NCBI GenBank assembly: GCA_022747635.1
Contig: JAKTNV010000006.1
Span: forward strand, 69,995,090-70,059,089
Origin: Hetaerina americana
Lineage: Eukaryota > Arthropoda > Insecta > Odonata > Calopterygidae
DNA: 64,000 nt
Direction: 5' to 3'
Part shown: in pieces, positions 12,425 to 24,139 of the stretch
Numbering within the stretch: position 1 is the first letter of the stretch
Layout: each line of letters opens with the position of its first letter
The notes under the pieces: generated by a model
The model's input: only the letters and a program-made list of their open reading frames with translations
The model's database searches: none
What the model was told of the DNA's origin: nothing
Program-made: the position numbers and the translations under genes

Positions 12425-13145
12425 TTTAAAAAGCAAAATGCTTTCGAAAAATGAATTTATGTTGCCGCACCCTGTGTAACAGAAAAGAATCAGGAAGGTA
12501 GGTCCACGACGAATGCTCCATGAAAACAAGAATAGGCCATCGCAACATGTTTTTTCCGAAAGATCTCATGGGTTAAATATTCGACAACATTGAAGATACA
12601 CGGACAGAGATGGGTTCTTTGGAATGAAATACTGAGTGTTGCAGCTTTATTTATCTTCATCACTGGGTATTAATCGTAGGATTTAGTTCATGGAACTGCC
12701 TGCTGCTACCTAAATGCATAGTCACAACGTCTATTTCAACGCTACCATAACTGAATATCAATTGCAGTAGCGTTGTCATGAATCGTACTTTATTTCATTG
12801 AAGTGAACCCATTTCGATTATGAAACGATATTTTTTTATCTAATTCATACACACCAATATTCAAATTGCGCAAAAGCCTCCTACGTTAATTGCATGTACC
12901 GTCTCAATTGAGCAAAATTTTCATAAAACCAGGCCATCAATTATCGACCCTATATCAGGTTCAAAATAATAGCAGCAATTGACTTAATTTATGATTGCTA
13001 CAGCTTTGTATCTTGGTTGTTAGTTTCGCTCCCCATCTCTATACGGTCCTAATTTATCCTCATCACTAAGTCAGGCATAGAAAGACGAAAAAGAATCCAA
13101 TATGCATCCCTTATTCCATCTGAGTTACTAAAGTATGGCTAATAT
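12425..13145. other. no recognised feature
   Basis: No assignable signal on either strand. Confidence 0.5.
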
Positions 13146-13149
13146 CCCT

Positions 13150-13448
13150 TGTCCCGAGGGTTGATCGTGGACCTCTGGTTTGGAAACGAGTGAAGGCATC
13201 AATCAGAGGTTGCGTGCTTTCCTCAAGGATATCGAGGCGTCCTTCGTCGACCTCCAGCGATCCAATTGTGTAGAGACCCCCTGAACCGTTCCGGTGTTCG
13301 CTACACGTCTGAGGCCGCCAGGTGTGTAGCGGATAGGATAATGCAGCATTCCAGGCCTTTTTTTAGAATAAAAGGTAAGTCAGCGTGTAGGTCAATCAGT
13401 GGGTCTCTAAGGACCTCTTTGCCATATTATTTGCTTAGCTTTAAATGA
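13150..13448 (+). pseudogene. possible esterase-like ORF1 fragment of a CR1/L2-type LINE
   Basis: One frame gives INQRLRAFLKDIEASFVDL. After a shift the 13266-13448 frame gives DPLNRSGVRYTSEAARCVADRI. This resembles the pattern (INxRL...F.DL ... DGVHLTxxGAR) in SGNH-esterase-like domains of some CR1/L2 LINE ORFs. It lies just upstream of a CR1-like LINE 3' end at 13500, so both could be remains of one element with the RT removed. The resemblance is weak and based only on reading the translation. Confidence 0.3.
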
Positions 13449-13499
13449 AGTGAGGTTCAGGGCTAGCAATAGTTCCTTAATACCAATCATGTAACATTT

Positions 13500-13800
13500 A
13501 ACAGAATATTTTAATAGGGATTCAATAATAATAAGAAGAGCTAGATTTGTAAAACGTTGTTATGATAAACTTAGCGGCTTATTCAAATTAATAGAGCAGC
13601 TTGGCTGAGAATCCCTCATAGGGAGATGATTAAATTACAGAGTACATCTCTTGCGACAATTGGACGGATGTCTCTTTAGTAGTGATAGTGGATCATATTA
13701 GCATTGTCCGACTGCGGCAGGGTCATGATCGGATAAGGGTTAGTCTGGTGTGTGTTCACTCCCTTCCACACACCCTAGGCTTGCAAGGTTTATGAACAAA
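13500..13800 (+). mobile_element. CR1/L2-like LINE 3' end, decayed
   Basis: The translation across frames gives FVKRCYDKLSG, IEQLG-stop-ESL and LNYRVHLLRQLDG, followed by the nucleotide motif GCATTGTCCGACTGCGGCAGGGTC. It matches, in order, the fragments at 39.6-40.2 kb and (complement) 63.2-63.6 kb. This is the post-RT C-terminal region (QRRxxRFxK...LGWxxLxxRR) plus 3' UTR. The 3' end is TGTTCACTCCCTTCCACACACCCTAG, conserved in the other copies, followed by an AATAAA. Confidence 0.7.
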
Positions 13801-13804
13801 TAAA

Positions 13805-16800
13805 CTCCTCTCATAAAAAATATCTCTTCCCACCCATTTGTATAATTTGCTTATTTATTCCCCCTCCTCCTTGGTAACGATCTTCTTCTATCTTAGACTT
13901 CACCATTCCCCACACCATAAAATTTACTCTAGTCACAATTCCGGGGCTCTAAATTCCCCCAGTAGCATCCTGAAGTCCTTGACCCGTCAAAGTTGGAGGC
14001 GCCAGTCTATTCTTTCACGCCATGATTGATCTTCCTTCCTTGTTAACACTCCCATTTTCACCTAAGATAAATGCCAGGCATAATACTAATTGGTAATTGG
14101 CCCCTCACCTCTATTTTCCAAATTTGCTTTTGCATTTAAATGCCAACCAAATTTTAGGAATTTCCGTTTTTTCATTCCTATTCCTATTTCTTGGCAATCA
14201 ATACACCCGACATGTTTTTACTACCCCAAAATTACAGCATTCCTTATTTTATATGGTAAAACATATCATATATAAATGAAATCTACGGTCATATAGCTTT
14301 TCGCTACACTATAATTATATAATCTCAACCTGTCCAAAGCCACGCTCAACATTTCCTTTTTCTCTAGTCAAAATAGAAATAAACTCATATTTTTCCTCAA
14401 GTCAGGCATCAGATTATTATTATATTTATGTAAATAGTTGTGATGCAGTATAGTTTCCAAATGATATGAGAAATAATGCCCCATTTTTATATTTTGGTTG
14501 ACATTAATAACCGTTTCAAGGTTTCATCATTTTCTTCAAAATATCCTTCATTCATAATTGAATTAAGCCCATGGTGAGTACAGTCAGTAAATATAAATCC
14601 CACATAAATCCTTCTAGAAAACTCTTAAAGCTAACCGACAAGTGAAGGATGTAACATCCGTCTCTATTACCAATAAGGCTATTGGCATTCAGATTATGGA
14701 TGACCTGTTTATAGTCATGAAATTGATACATAAGGTTCCTTTGGCGTGTGGTATGTATTCTATACATGAAAGGAAAAGAAGTGCTGGAACTTCAAAAATA
14801 GAGATGCAAATTTTCAAAAAGTCATGGCTTTATCAGAAATATTTTTCCCAAAATTAATGCAAGCAATTTAAGACCTTCATGCTCGCTTTTGATAAAAATC
14901 TGTTACATACAAAATACTGTACTCGGAGGTTTTATTAAGATAAGTCAAAAGTATAAACATACGAATATATGCTAGACACCCACATTGCTTTGAGAAACAC
15001 GAGATTATAAACAAGTAGTAAAATAGGATAGGCTTAAATGGGCTAAATAAAAAAATAATAAAAGGGATGAATAGCAATTTGCCGATCGTATCTATCGTAA
15101 AATGAAAGAGGGAAATGAGTGTTTGTTTAGTCTCTTATCCCGTAGGCAAACCTTCGTCACCGCATTAACGACGCAAAGCTTTCATTATCACCCGATGAAA
15201 AAATTAAACTGAAACAAATTTGTAGCATTTTAACGGGGATGATCAGAAAGATGTTTCATTAAAAATACCAGTCCATTATCCACAGATAAACGTTGGTTCT
15301 GCGCAGAATTTGTGTATACTTTTGATTATAAAAACAATAAAAAGATTATTGTAAATTAATGCGGAGTGTCGCTCTTGGTTTTCGGCTGGCTTTCATCATT
15401 TAGCTTCGAACGCAAGCGGAACAAATATTTACCCACGTGATTGAATGAAACCTAAAGCGCTCGCTGACTTCGAATAATACTATTACAAAATAGTGTGCAC
15501 AAGGTTATTTGGTAAAACACAGGGCATGGCTGAACAAACAGTAATTTACTGCAAACATTTTTTAATGTAACCTAGCTACCTATAGTTGTATATTATATCA
15601 GAAATATATTTATCTCGTCAAAGTTTATTTATTCACGACACTACGATGCAAACACTCGATAATGAAGCTAAATTCGTGATTTTCACTCAATCCTGTGATC
15701 ACAATTAGGTTAAACGCAACCAAAATAATACTTCATGATAGCATAAACGAATAAATTCACATGTATAGCTCAAAAACTCATGTTGAAATTCCGTATCATA
15801 TTTCACATTTTATGATTAGATAAAATATTAATGTAAAATCATGAAATTTTTACCAGGTGACATAATTTTCAATTGGTAAAATGATATGCTGTGTCTTGCA
15901 TATAAAAATTAAATTTCTAATCAATTAGGAGCGCAATAGACGAATGATGAGAATTAAACGTGAAAAGAGTGGAAAAGGAATTCTTAATGGATTGGGCCGA
16001 GGAAGAGACATTAATAGGAAGCCGATGGGAGTCTATTTGGAAACACCAATGCATTAACACACTATTACCAGCAAAGAAGAGGCCAGGAGAAGGAAACTAC
16101 GAAGGATCGTTCAGGTTGTCAGGTAAAATGGCTGCTAGTAACCAATGATCAGATGGATAAACATATTTTTATTTCGGCAATGCGGTATGAAAAAGATTAT
16201 TCTTAGAAGCTACTCCTGTTATTTCCTTCTAACCTAATTCTACTCGAAGGATGCCACGTAATATAATTATATACTCCCTCTTAATCAAGAAATTACTTAT
16301 TCCAGTGATGTAAACTTTTCAAAAAATCAAGTTGTCGCATCACCTCTCCCGCGTGTATCCTTTTGATCATTCGAAAGGAACTACACACAAACTTTATCTT
16401 CTGTCCCCTTCAGATGTCCTCAACTGATAATACTCCTGCAGTGACACAATTGGCTAAAATATTTTGGCAATCTCACGTGAGATCTACTGAAACTGTCAGT
16501 GTATTCTTTACACTAGCATGTTTTGTGAAACTAAATTCATCTCTTTGGTAGAAAATTAACTAGCTTGTTGCTTTTACATGTGTTTCTTCAATTAACTATA
16601 CAGGCATGTATTAACCCTGCAATGGTCCCTCTCAGTTTTCTACGAAATTTTGCAATACAACAGGGAAAAATGAAATTCATGGGCTCCTCTGTATTTCTCA
16701 CTTATGAATTCCAAGGTTTCCTCCCGTTTAATTTTTTTCTGTAAACCTAAGCCGGAAAATCAACCTTTCGTTATGTAATTCATTTCTACAAACGTTCGTA

Positions 16801-19215
16801 CGCGCATGTTCTCGATACTATAATCATAAAAACAAGTGACCCCTTTTATTTAAGAATGGTTTTCAGCAGACTGACGCTAAAGTAAGACTTCCTTCCTCGG
16901 TACTTTTTACAGAACGATGGGGTTTTGTGCTGTCAAAAAGTACGCGTGTATAGATGTGATGAATATTGAGTTGATATTCAGACAGGGAAATAATTTTCAA
17001 TCCACTTAAATTCCGAAATAACAATCGTCTCTTCTGCATAATGACTACATCTCAGCTCGCCGATAGATTAATTTTATTTGGGCGAAATCGAGACAAAATG
17101 GTCCGTTCTTCCATTTAACCCATTGTCATATGCTTATTATATTATCCATAAAATTTATAATTATATGAATGTAAAAAAATATAGGCCGATGTTCCGCAAA
17201 AAAGACAATTTTAATTAATAAACAGTTGCTTTAGGGATGATCACGGCCTTTTCATTACCCTATCCCCGTTTAGCACTAAGAACATGTTGGTGATTTCACG
17301 GGATACATATGCTTCTACTTTACAAGACCCTGCCATGACTTATAACTGTCAGAGTAGATTGGAACAGAACTGATTTTGAACGGTAACCGTTAACTGCTGT
17401 TCACTCCCAATATATTAACAACAGTCACTTGACGCGTTACTGGAAATTTTACCAGCCAAGTGAACTACATAAAATGGAACTTACTGGAACTAAATTAAAT
17501 AGAAATAATTGAACTACTCACTGAACATTTACCTGAAGTGAGGGATAAAGAGATTAGGATATGATTTTACAAATTATTTCGTTTTTATTTCCTAACTGCT
17601 GTCACAAAAAAGTAACACAAAAGAGCAATTAAGATCAGATAACAAAATTATCATCGAAAAAATGAAACTCCTTGAGCAGTCTTTATCAATTCTCAATAAT
17701 AGACAATACTGAATACAAATCTTATGTAAAATCTCTTCCAAAAAATCACCCCAATATTTATTCCACACTTAGGGCTTTGATCTTGATTCCTTTTATTTAT
17801 ACTCACTTCACAATACATGTAATTGATCAAATACGAATAACTATTCCACCATTTATTATTATAATCGAATTTTGCTTTGATTCAGGCATCTAAATACACT
17901 AAGAGATTCGACTTTATTATAAGAACATAACTTAAGTAAGCATGACTACTATGTACCTTCTGCTACCATTCTACTACCATTCATTGCGAGCAAGAAGAAT
18001 TCTTACATAGATCGAACCAATGATAAACTCTCTACATGAGCAAGAACCATATTTTCATATATAACTTCCTTCAGTTTTCCTTTCACCTCAATTATTATTT
18101 CCGAAATGCCTCTGAATAGGTTTTGCTTTCCGTATCACCCCACAAGCCGAAGTTAGGTACCATGAGATTTTCTAAAAATGCCATGTTCTTATATTTGGCA
18201 ACAGATCGTGTGAATCTTGTCAATACCGTTCGTATTATATTTCAGCACTAACACAATATTAAAACACAAAATTATATTTTACCACATCGCTTGCCAAAAT
18301 GTCAAAGGACCAATTTGTGGAAATCACTGATGGTTCATTCAATATGAACATAGGGAAATAATTTCAAGGATTAAAACGCTCACATTTGGCACAATGCTGG
18401 ACACAGTTGAAAAATTCTTCCATTAAAACTATAAAAAATGCATGAAGGGTTCCGACAGCAGACTTCCAACCAAAATATTACTGAGTTTCATACAAAGCAA
18501 AAGATAATGTTCATGAGTTTCCACGCGATTATCCTTTTGCAGATACACCTAATTTCTAGCTAAGTTTAAATAATCATAATTAATAAGCTGCATATGACAA
18601 ACAAAAAATGATAATATTATATTTGTGGTATACATGTTGGGTGATGATGAGAATTTGGGTGTGTTGCATTCTATTGGTAAATCTTTCGACAATTTCAAAT
18701 TTTGACTGATATTTAATAAAATCCTGGCGAGGTAAATCACATTCCTTTAGTATTTAGACCGTGATATATATTCAATTGTTTCTGGCTCGACTTTGTGGAA
18801 GTTCATGTGCATTAAATGAAGAACACAATGTATTTTTGCACTGTTCTTTGTTATGGTACTACTATTTATCAAAACTAGTATTACCAAAAAAAAGGGCATT
18901 GGAAAAATATATTGCTCTTTATTTAATGAAAACAGTTATATAACTTGAAAGTGCAAAAACTTAAGTGCAGCAATATGTAAAATTAAATCCAAACTTCGTA
19001 ATAAAGAAATAACGAGCTATCTAGATTTTTTCTTGGCGCTTAACTGATTTGTTTCACGCTTCATTATTTTGTAATCCCTTAACCACAATTTTTAGAATAT
19101 CAAATTTAAACCATACCTTATTACCCTTTTTGCCAATTGTATCTCTTTCCCTAGGGTAGCACAGCTTTGACTACCTTATTATGCTTTTAATTAAAGCAAA
19201 GTATTCAAGCATTTT
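13805..19215. other. AT-rich sequence, no recognised feature
   Basis: A long stretch without a recognisable gene or repeat family. The frames at 15960-16148 and 16363-16551 are short and match nothing I know. An unrecognised intron or regulatory DNA cannot be excluded. Confidence 0.5.
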
Positions 19216-19219
19216 GAAG

Positions 19220-19960
19220 TTTAACGGAAAAGCCCACTCAATTTACGGTCTATTTTTGAGGCAGCTATCCAGAGTAACCACAAAAAGGTTGGAGTGAGTG
19301 ACGCGCATGTACACGAGACGAGGGGCGAGAAATGACACTGGTTGACGAGAAAGGTCGAAAGAGATCGAGAGGAGAGGAAGGAAAGGAAACACAAAAGGAA
19401 GGACTGCAAAAGGCGGAGGACACGCCAATTGCAGTGTTCATCTAGTTCTGCATCGCTGTCACGTGTGTTTACCATTTGCAAGCAACGCCGCCGGCCGACG
19501 TTCCCATATGCTCTCTCCCTCCTGTCTCTTTCACCTTCTCTCTCCTTTCTCTCTCTCCTTTTGCCCACGTCTCTCTTTGCAATGACGGTGTTGTGTTTGT
19601 ACGGAGAGTTTCCGTGCGCAATTGCATCCAAATACACTCTATAACGAGCGAGATTGAAGGTATTTTTATGAGTCAATAGTTTCCTGGTGGCGGTGCGGAG
19701 TGTCCCGTTTTCGCGGTTCGGATATCGCGACCAAGCCCCTTGGTCGCGCACGCTTTGAATCGCACTTTTTGAATGGATGTATTTGTGCTGCAGAATTGAA
19801 ATGGAATGAAAGGGAGGGGTCGTGGGTGGGAAAAAAAAGCGTAGGCCGACGTCAGCACTACGCGGTCCCTTTCGGCTATTCACCAGTGGTAACAAGTCAT
19901 TGTCCACCATTAACCGCTCATCCACAAAAATGTCCCAGGAGCGTGCATTTCACAAGACAC
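19220..19960. other. GC-richer, CpG-containing island, function unknown
   Basis: Base composition changes abruptly from AT-rich flanks to GC-richer sequence with many CpG dinucleotides. A purine-rich segment (19340-19410) is followed by a pyrimidine-rich segment (19505-19575). A 9-bp dyad, CGCGACCAA / TTGGTCGCG, lies at 19726-19748. A 234-codon minus-strand frame (19925-19221) spans the island, but its composition (RERKEREGERDRRER then serine/leucine runs) looks like translated simple sequence, so I do not call it a gene. A promoter or 5' exon of an unseen host gene is one possibility. There is no direct evidence for it. Confidence 0.4.
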
Positions 19961-19964
19961 CGAA

Positions 19965-20530
19965 TTTCTGCTATAGACTGAAACTCTGCTCTCAACTCCC
20001 AAAGAGTATTAACCAGACTAATTTTTTGCGAATCAATGGTAAACATGTACTGTGCAAGCACTATTACAACTGATTCCAATATTTCACTGAATTGCTTGCA
20101 CTAATGGATATGACTGCGGTTTTAAAAGGACGAAAATCAAATCCTGAAGAGGAAAATCATTAAAAAATTTAGAAGGCACAATGACTGATACTTGAAATAC
20201 TTCTCACAAAGCATCTCATTTTTCTTTAAAACAAAAAATGAGGAGATTTTTCCCCGAACGACGTTTTTCGTTGCAGGAAATGACTAAGGTGGCATATTTG
20301 TGAGAAACTTGATAAATACAAAAAATAAAAATCTGTCTGTACCGTAATTGGAAGTTTTGGACAAAAAATTTTTCAAATTTTCCTTTTGAAACTGAAATGG
20401 TTGACTTTTCTATTTCTCAAACATGGCACAATCTCCTAGATCATTTTGCGACATCACGTAACCTCTAGGAGGTAATGTTTAAAATAGCTCGAGGGCAACT
20501 CAAGCAATAATTATTAGAATTGTTAATAAC
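19965..20530. other. no recognised feature
   Basis: AT-rich sequence with nothing assignable. Confidence 0.5.
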
Positions 20531-20534
20531 TATA

Positions 20535-20845
20535 AGCGGTGACAGCAGATAGCTCAGGTCATTTACGTCAATAGGCACTGGTTGATAATTAGGCAGATTT
20601 AAAATTTTCAGGAAAGAGTGGAGAGAAACCTGGCGCCGGTATCAGCCAACGATACGTTACGCTAGGCACCGAGGGTCCAAAATTCAAATTACCATCTGAC
20701 AGACGGCACGTAACTCGCACAGGTCTCCACAAACCACTCTAAGCTGGAATACCACTGAAAAATCCTGTCATCTGCAGGATTCGAACCTGGATCCTTGGGG
20801 TGGAAATCTAGAATATTGGTCACCACATCATACAGATCCGCAATA
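20535..20845 (-). mobile_element. tRNA-derived SINE, apparently near full length
   Basis: On the minus strand a pol III B box, GGTTCGAATCC, lies at 20787-20777. An A-box-like TATGATGTGGTG is about 40 nt upstream (near 20835-20821), the spacing of a tRNA. The sequence between them (CCACCCCAAGGATCCA) also looks tRNA-like. The body continues to a 3' part reading CCGGCGCCAGGTTTCTCTCC and GTAAATGACCTGAGCTATC. A second 3' part, in the same orientation, is at 26665-26785. The annotation as a SINE is an inference from the tRNA-like head and the repeated tail. Confidence 0.65.
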
Positions 20846-20849
20846 ACTA

Positions 20850-21500
20850 AGTAATAGACTTTGTAGAAAGACAATTTCGTAGGGATACAACCACTCCTAA
20901 TAGTATTCATACACGAGATTCATAGCTACACGAAATTAGTACACATCCGTACTATATAACTAAAGTAATATGAAGATTGAAACAGTTCCATTGGAGTTAT
21001 TGGCATTGTATAATTGATACTTAACATTTTCCTATTCGAAAGGCACGTCACAGCAGGAATTACGATCATAGATACGTTGCACATAACATTCATTTTTAAA
21101 ATGTGCTTTACCATACTAATTTCTATTTATATTAGGTATTCTATTCCAGTTTTAGAAATTATTGCAATTTACGGGGTAGAAAAAACTCTGATGGTCCTCT
21201 GATTTCCCCAAATGAGAGATATACGTACGGACTAGATTATATATGTAAGCTTAAGGTTCGTCAAAACGGGTATTGAGACGATATCCTGGGGATAAGTCAT
21301 GGCTATTCAGGAACTATCTGATCTGACGTTGAATACCCTAGCCAAAGTTATATAATGTACCATATTTTTCTTTGAAAAAGTATTCCCATCAGTGACAAGT
21401 AAAGGCAAGCAATACGATATGAAAGATGAACAGCACCATGGGGAACTTTATCATGAAAAATACTTCCTAATTACCCTTACGTCTCATGAATTTGCTATGC
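20850..21500. other. no recognised feature
   Basis: AT-rich sequence with nothing assignable. Confidence 0.5.
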
Positions 21501-21504
21501 TTAA

Positions 21505-22125
21505 ATGAAAGCAGGACATCAGGCTCTCGAAGATGATATACGGAAGGTGGAGGTGCACGAGATAGAAGGTAATGGGCGCCCAAATGGAAGGTTTGGGGAT
21601 ATAAAAGGACAGGCATGGTCTGCATTGGGAATAAAGAAAAAAAATGCGGCTATGAGAAATGGCTTGGGAGGATCAAGGAGAAAAAGAAAAGGGGAGAGTA
21701 AGGCGATGTTATGCGGAGAATATAGGGAAAGAGGAAGAGAAAGAAAAGGACCCTTAAGGAGGGAATGGAGTGGAGAAAGTGGAAGAGAGAGAGAGAAGAT
21801 CAAATCATTGGTATTTTATGGGCGCCGAATAGCAGTCGATGGGTGAGGTCACCTTAGGAGGAGTCGTAAAAGGCGAAGCCGCAGCCATACAGTCCCGAAA
21901 ATGGGTTGGACGAGAAGGGGGCGGCATAAAAGTGAGAAAACGTTGAGATGGAGGAGAAATCGGTGATCGGGTGGAAACGGAGGCCAAGGACGGAGAGCGC
22001 GAAGCGAAACACGAAAGGACGCGACTTGCTTGCTCATCGATGAGTCGGGACGGGGATTGGAACTGGACGATTGGTGAGGGAATGGAATAAGAGACGAAAA
22101 CACTGGATAACATTAATGTGTCGCG
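21505..22125. other. purine-rich (plus-strand) GC-richer island
   Basis: G and A dominate the plus strand, especially 21620-21810 (repeated GGAGA, GAAAAG and GAGAGA words). The long frames on both strands here are by-products of stop-poor simple sequence. No domain is visible. Confidence 0.5.
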
Positions 22126-22384
22126 TACTTAGAGGCTTGAAAAGATGGTGAAGTAGGCGATCATGAATGAAAGAAATAAAAATATACAGACGTATTGAAA
22201 TCATAACATTTATTGAAAAAATCGAGGACATGCTCGACGTGTCGGCAAATGCTTAGTGCGATCTTTCAAAATTTTTAAATGCAGTAGATTCAATTAAGTA
22301 GATGTTATTACTTGAGAAAATGTAGATATATTATTTATGTACTTTATCAATTACATGAAATATTTATAGATACATAATTAGCTA

Positions 22385-22750
22385 TGTGATGGAGAAGGTG
22401 AAATGGACCGAAAGGAAAACAAATGAGGAAATACTAGGTATGTTAGGCGAGGAGAGGGGTTTGTTGGGAGAAATCCAAAGCAGACAGGAAAAATGGATGA
22501 AGGGCATCCTGGTCGGCAGTGAGACTTTGAAGGCTCTAATACAGGGGAGAATGTTAGGCAAGCGAGGATAGGGCAGGAACAGGGTAGGGATGTTGGACGG
22601 GATGAAGGGGGGAAGGAAGTACGCAGAGATGTAGAGAGACTTGAATCGGAGTAGGTTGATGGGTTTTGTTTTGTTAGGAGCCGCAAAATATTTATTCAGC
22701 AGTTGTGCCCATTCAAAACCTACCTTAACGGGTAGATTACTTAATAAATA
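22385..22750 (+). mobile_element. RTE-like LINE, short 5'-truncated copy with intact 3' end
   Basis: It starts in the codons for MEKVKW (GTGATGGAGAAGGTGAAATGG) and runs collinearly with 61845-62205 of the best copy. The frame 22386-22571 reads MEKVKWTERKTNEEILGMLGEERGLLG. The 3' UTR includes TGTTAGGAGCCGCAAAAT and the terminal CTACC-TTAACG-GGTAG hairpin (22720-22735), followed by a TTACTTAATAAATAAA tail. It shows few frame-breaking changes and looks recent. Confidence 0.88.
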
Positions 22751-22754
22751 AAAT

Positions 22755-23400
22755 TTTCAACATAAAACTATGTGAAAATTCAATATATCAGCTAACATTT
22801 ATCCATAGTCAAGTACACAAATTTAACGTTCGTGATCGCGCGCTATTGTCTTCAGAGTTTTAATTAATTACAGAAGTATTTAGATTTTTCGAAAGATTAT
22901 CGAACGATTTAAAATGCTGAAATCAAAAAATAAAAGAGCACACACCAGCTTTGCCTTACCATCTACATAATAACCCGCAAGTGACCGCAAGGGCGCATGT
23001 CGGGGGTGTTACCATTTACTCCACCCGTAAAAGAGAATAAAACCACATGCAAAATCAACATATTTGTTCTAACCGACACCCACAGCGGTGTATACACTAA
23101 TGCAAAACCCTTTTAAGCATATACGCATGCAAACATATATTATCAACTAACATATACCAGCAACTAAGAATAAAGTATAATTCAGCCAACAACGTGCAAA
23201 AGAAATGAAAAGAAAGGAGGGGAAATTCCACTACCATATGGGTATGCAACATGTAACAGTCTCCGCCCCAAGGACGGAGATAGAGAATGTGACACAAGGG
23301 TGCAGGCAGTAGGATGGTCCCCCCCCTCCCAACAGAGAGAGTCGAAGGATGGAAGGGGAAACTTAAAAACAAATGAAACAGAGTAAGCAATTTTGCGTCG
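22755..23400. other. no recognised feature
   Basis: No coding or repeat signature. A C-run (TCCCCCCCCTCCC) lies near 23318. Confidence 0.5.
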
Positions 23401-23404
23401 ACTG

Positions 23405-23453
23405 CGTAACCATCTAGTTATAAAATTCACAATTTTATAACTAGATGGTTACG
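23405..23453. repeat. perfect 23-bp inverted repeat, 3-nt loop
   Basis: CGTAACCATCTAGTTATAAA... (23405-23427) is the exact reverse complement of 23431-23453, with the loop CAC. Such a hairpin would be very stable. It belongs to no feature I recognise and lies 140 bp upstream of a decayed hammerhead-type repeat. Confidence 0.95.
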
Positions 23454-23584
23454 GAGGTTAGAAATTCATGTTGGATTTTGGGGGTGGTAGGTTCGGTGGT
23501 AGAGTCAAAAGGCATTATGGCATTGAAAGTGAAAATTACTGCTTTTTCCACGCAAAATATATTAATGAGATAAACAAATTATCA

Positions 23585-23720
23585 ATTTTCCACAATTTTA
23601 TTGGTAAGACACTACGCGTTCCGGTTCACATAACCACCATAAGGTATAATATTTGACTTTGAAATTTGTTTTTCTCATAACGGCGAACTTCCACTACATC
23701 TCGCCTGTATCTGTTGAGCA
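23585..23720 (-). repeat. decayed copy of the hammerhead-bearing repeat and its flank
   Basis: CACAATTTTATTGG...CTACGCGTTCCGGTTCACATAA corresponds to CACAGTTTATTTAACG...GACGCGTTTCAACTCACAGA in the left arm at 60.5 kb. The following GAACTTCCACTACATCTCGC and TGTATCTGTTGAGCA match GAACTTCCACGACCTCAAGC and TGAATCTGTTGAACA at 60684-60718. The CTGATGA core on the minus strand is lost (TTATGGTGG). The shared flank shows that the repeat extends past the inverted-repeat arms. Confidence 0.6.
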
Positions 23721-23724
23721 GAGA

Positions 23725-24135
23725 GTTGAAAAAGTTACATTTTAATCATAATTGATGATGGACTGCAGTAAGTTCCAAGTTCCAAGCTCTAGCTTGATTT
23801 TTTTATTTTTGGTTTTTAACAATATTTATCTTAAATGACATGGCCTCTAACGTTTTAGAACACTGCGAATTCTTCATTTCTTCAAAACTTTATTTCTTCA
23901 ATCCGTCGCTCAAGATTAAATTTCTGGCCATAAACTAACGACAACATTCAATGGTTGGCGGGAATAGAACGATATAATAGTCATACTAAGGTCCTTGGCA
24001 ACAGCTGCCTTTCAACAGTACCTAACCTTGGTGAAACCGTCGAATATGAAACATTCTTGTCGACAATTAGTGGCCTTCAGCGGTCGGAGAGGGCATGGCT
24101 CAGTGTGATCAGAGCGTTTGTTTACTGCCAGAACT
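23725..24135. other. unclear; may be decayed LINE sequence
   Basis: I see nothing convincing. The minus-strand LINE at 24140-26650 may extend into the right part of this stretch, but the alignment is too weak to call. Confidence 0.4.
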
Positions 24136-24139
24136 CTAG

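Noticed and set aside
16400..16551. Possible splice acceptor followed by a short open frame (CCCCTTCAG then ATGTCC)
   Set aside because: A pyrimidine tract plus AG is expected often by chance. The frame matches nothing and has no partner exon.
19221..19925. 234-codon minus-strand open frame
   Set aside because: Residue composition mirrors purine/pyrimidine tracts, competing frames of similar length exist on both strands, and no domain is recognisable.
21505..22231. Several overlapping frames of 60-113 codons
   Set aside because: They lie in purine-rich simple sequence where stop codons are rare on one strand. The residue runs (KRKRKG, RERERE types and their antisense SPSL types) are not protein-like.
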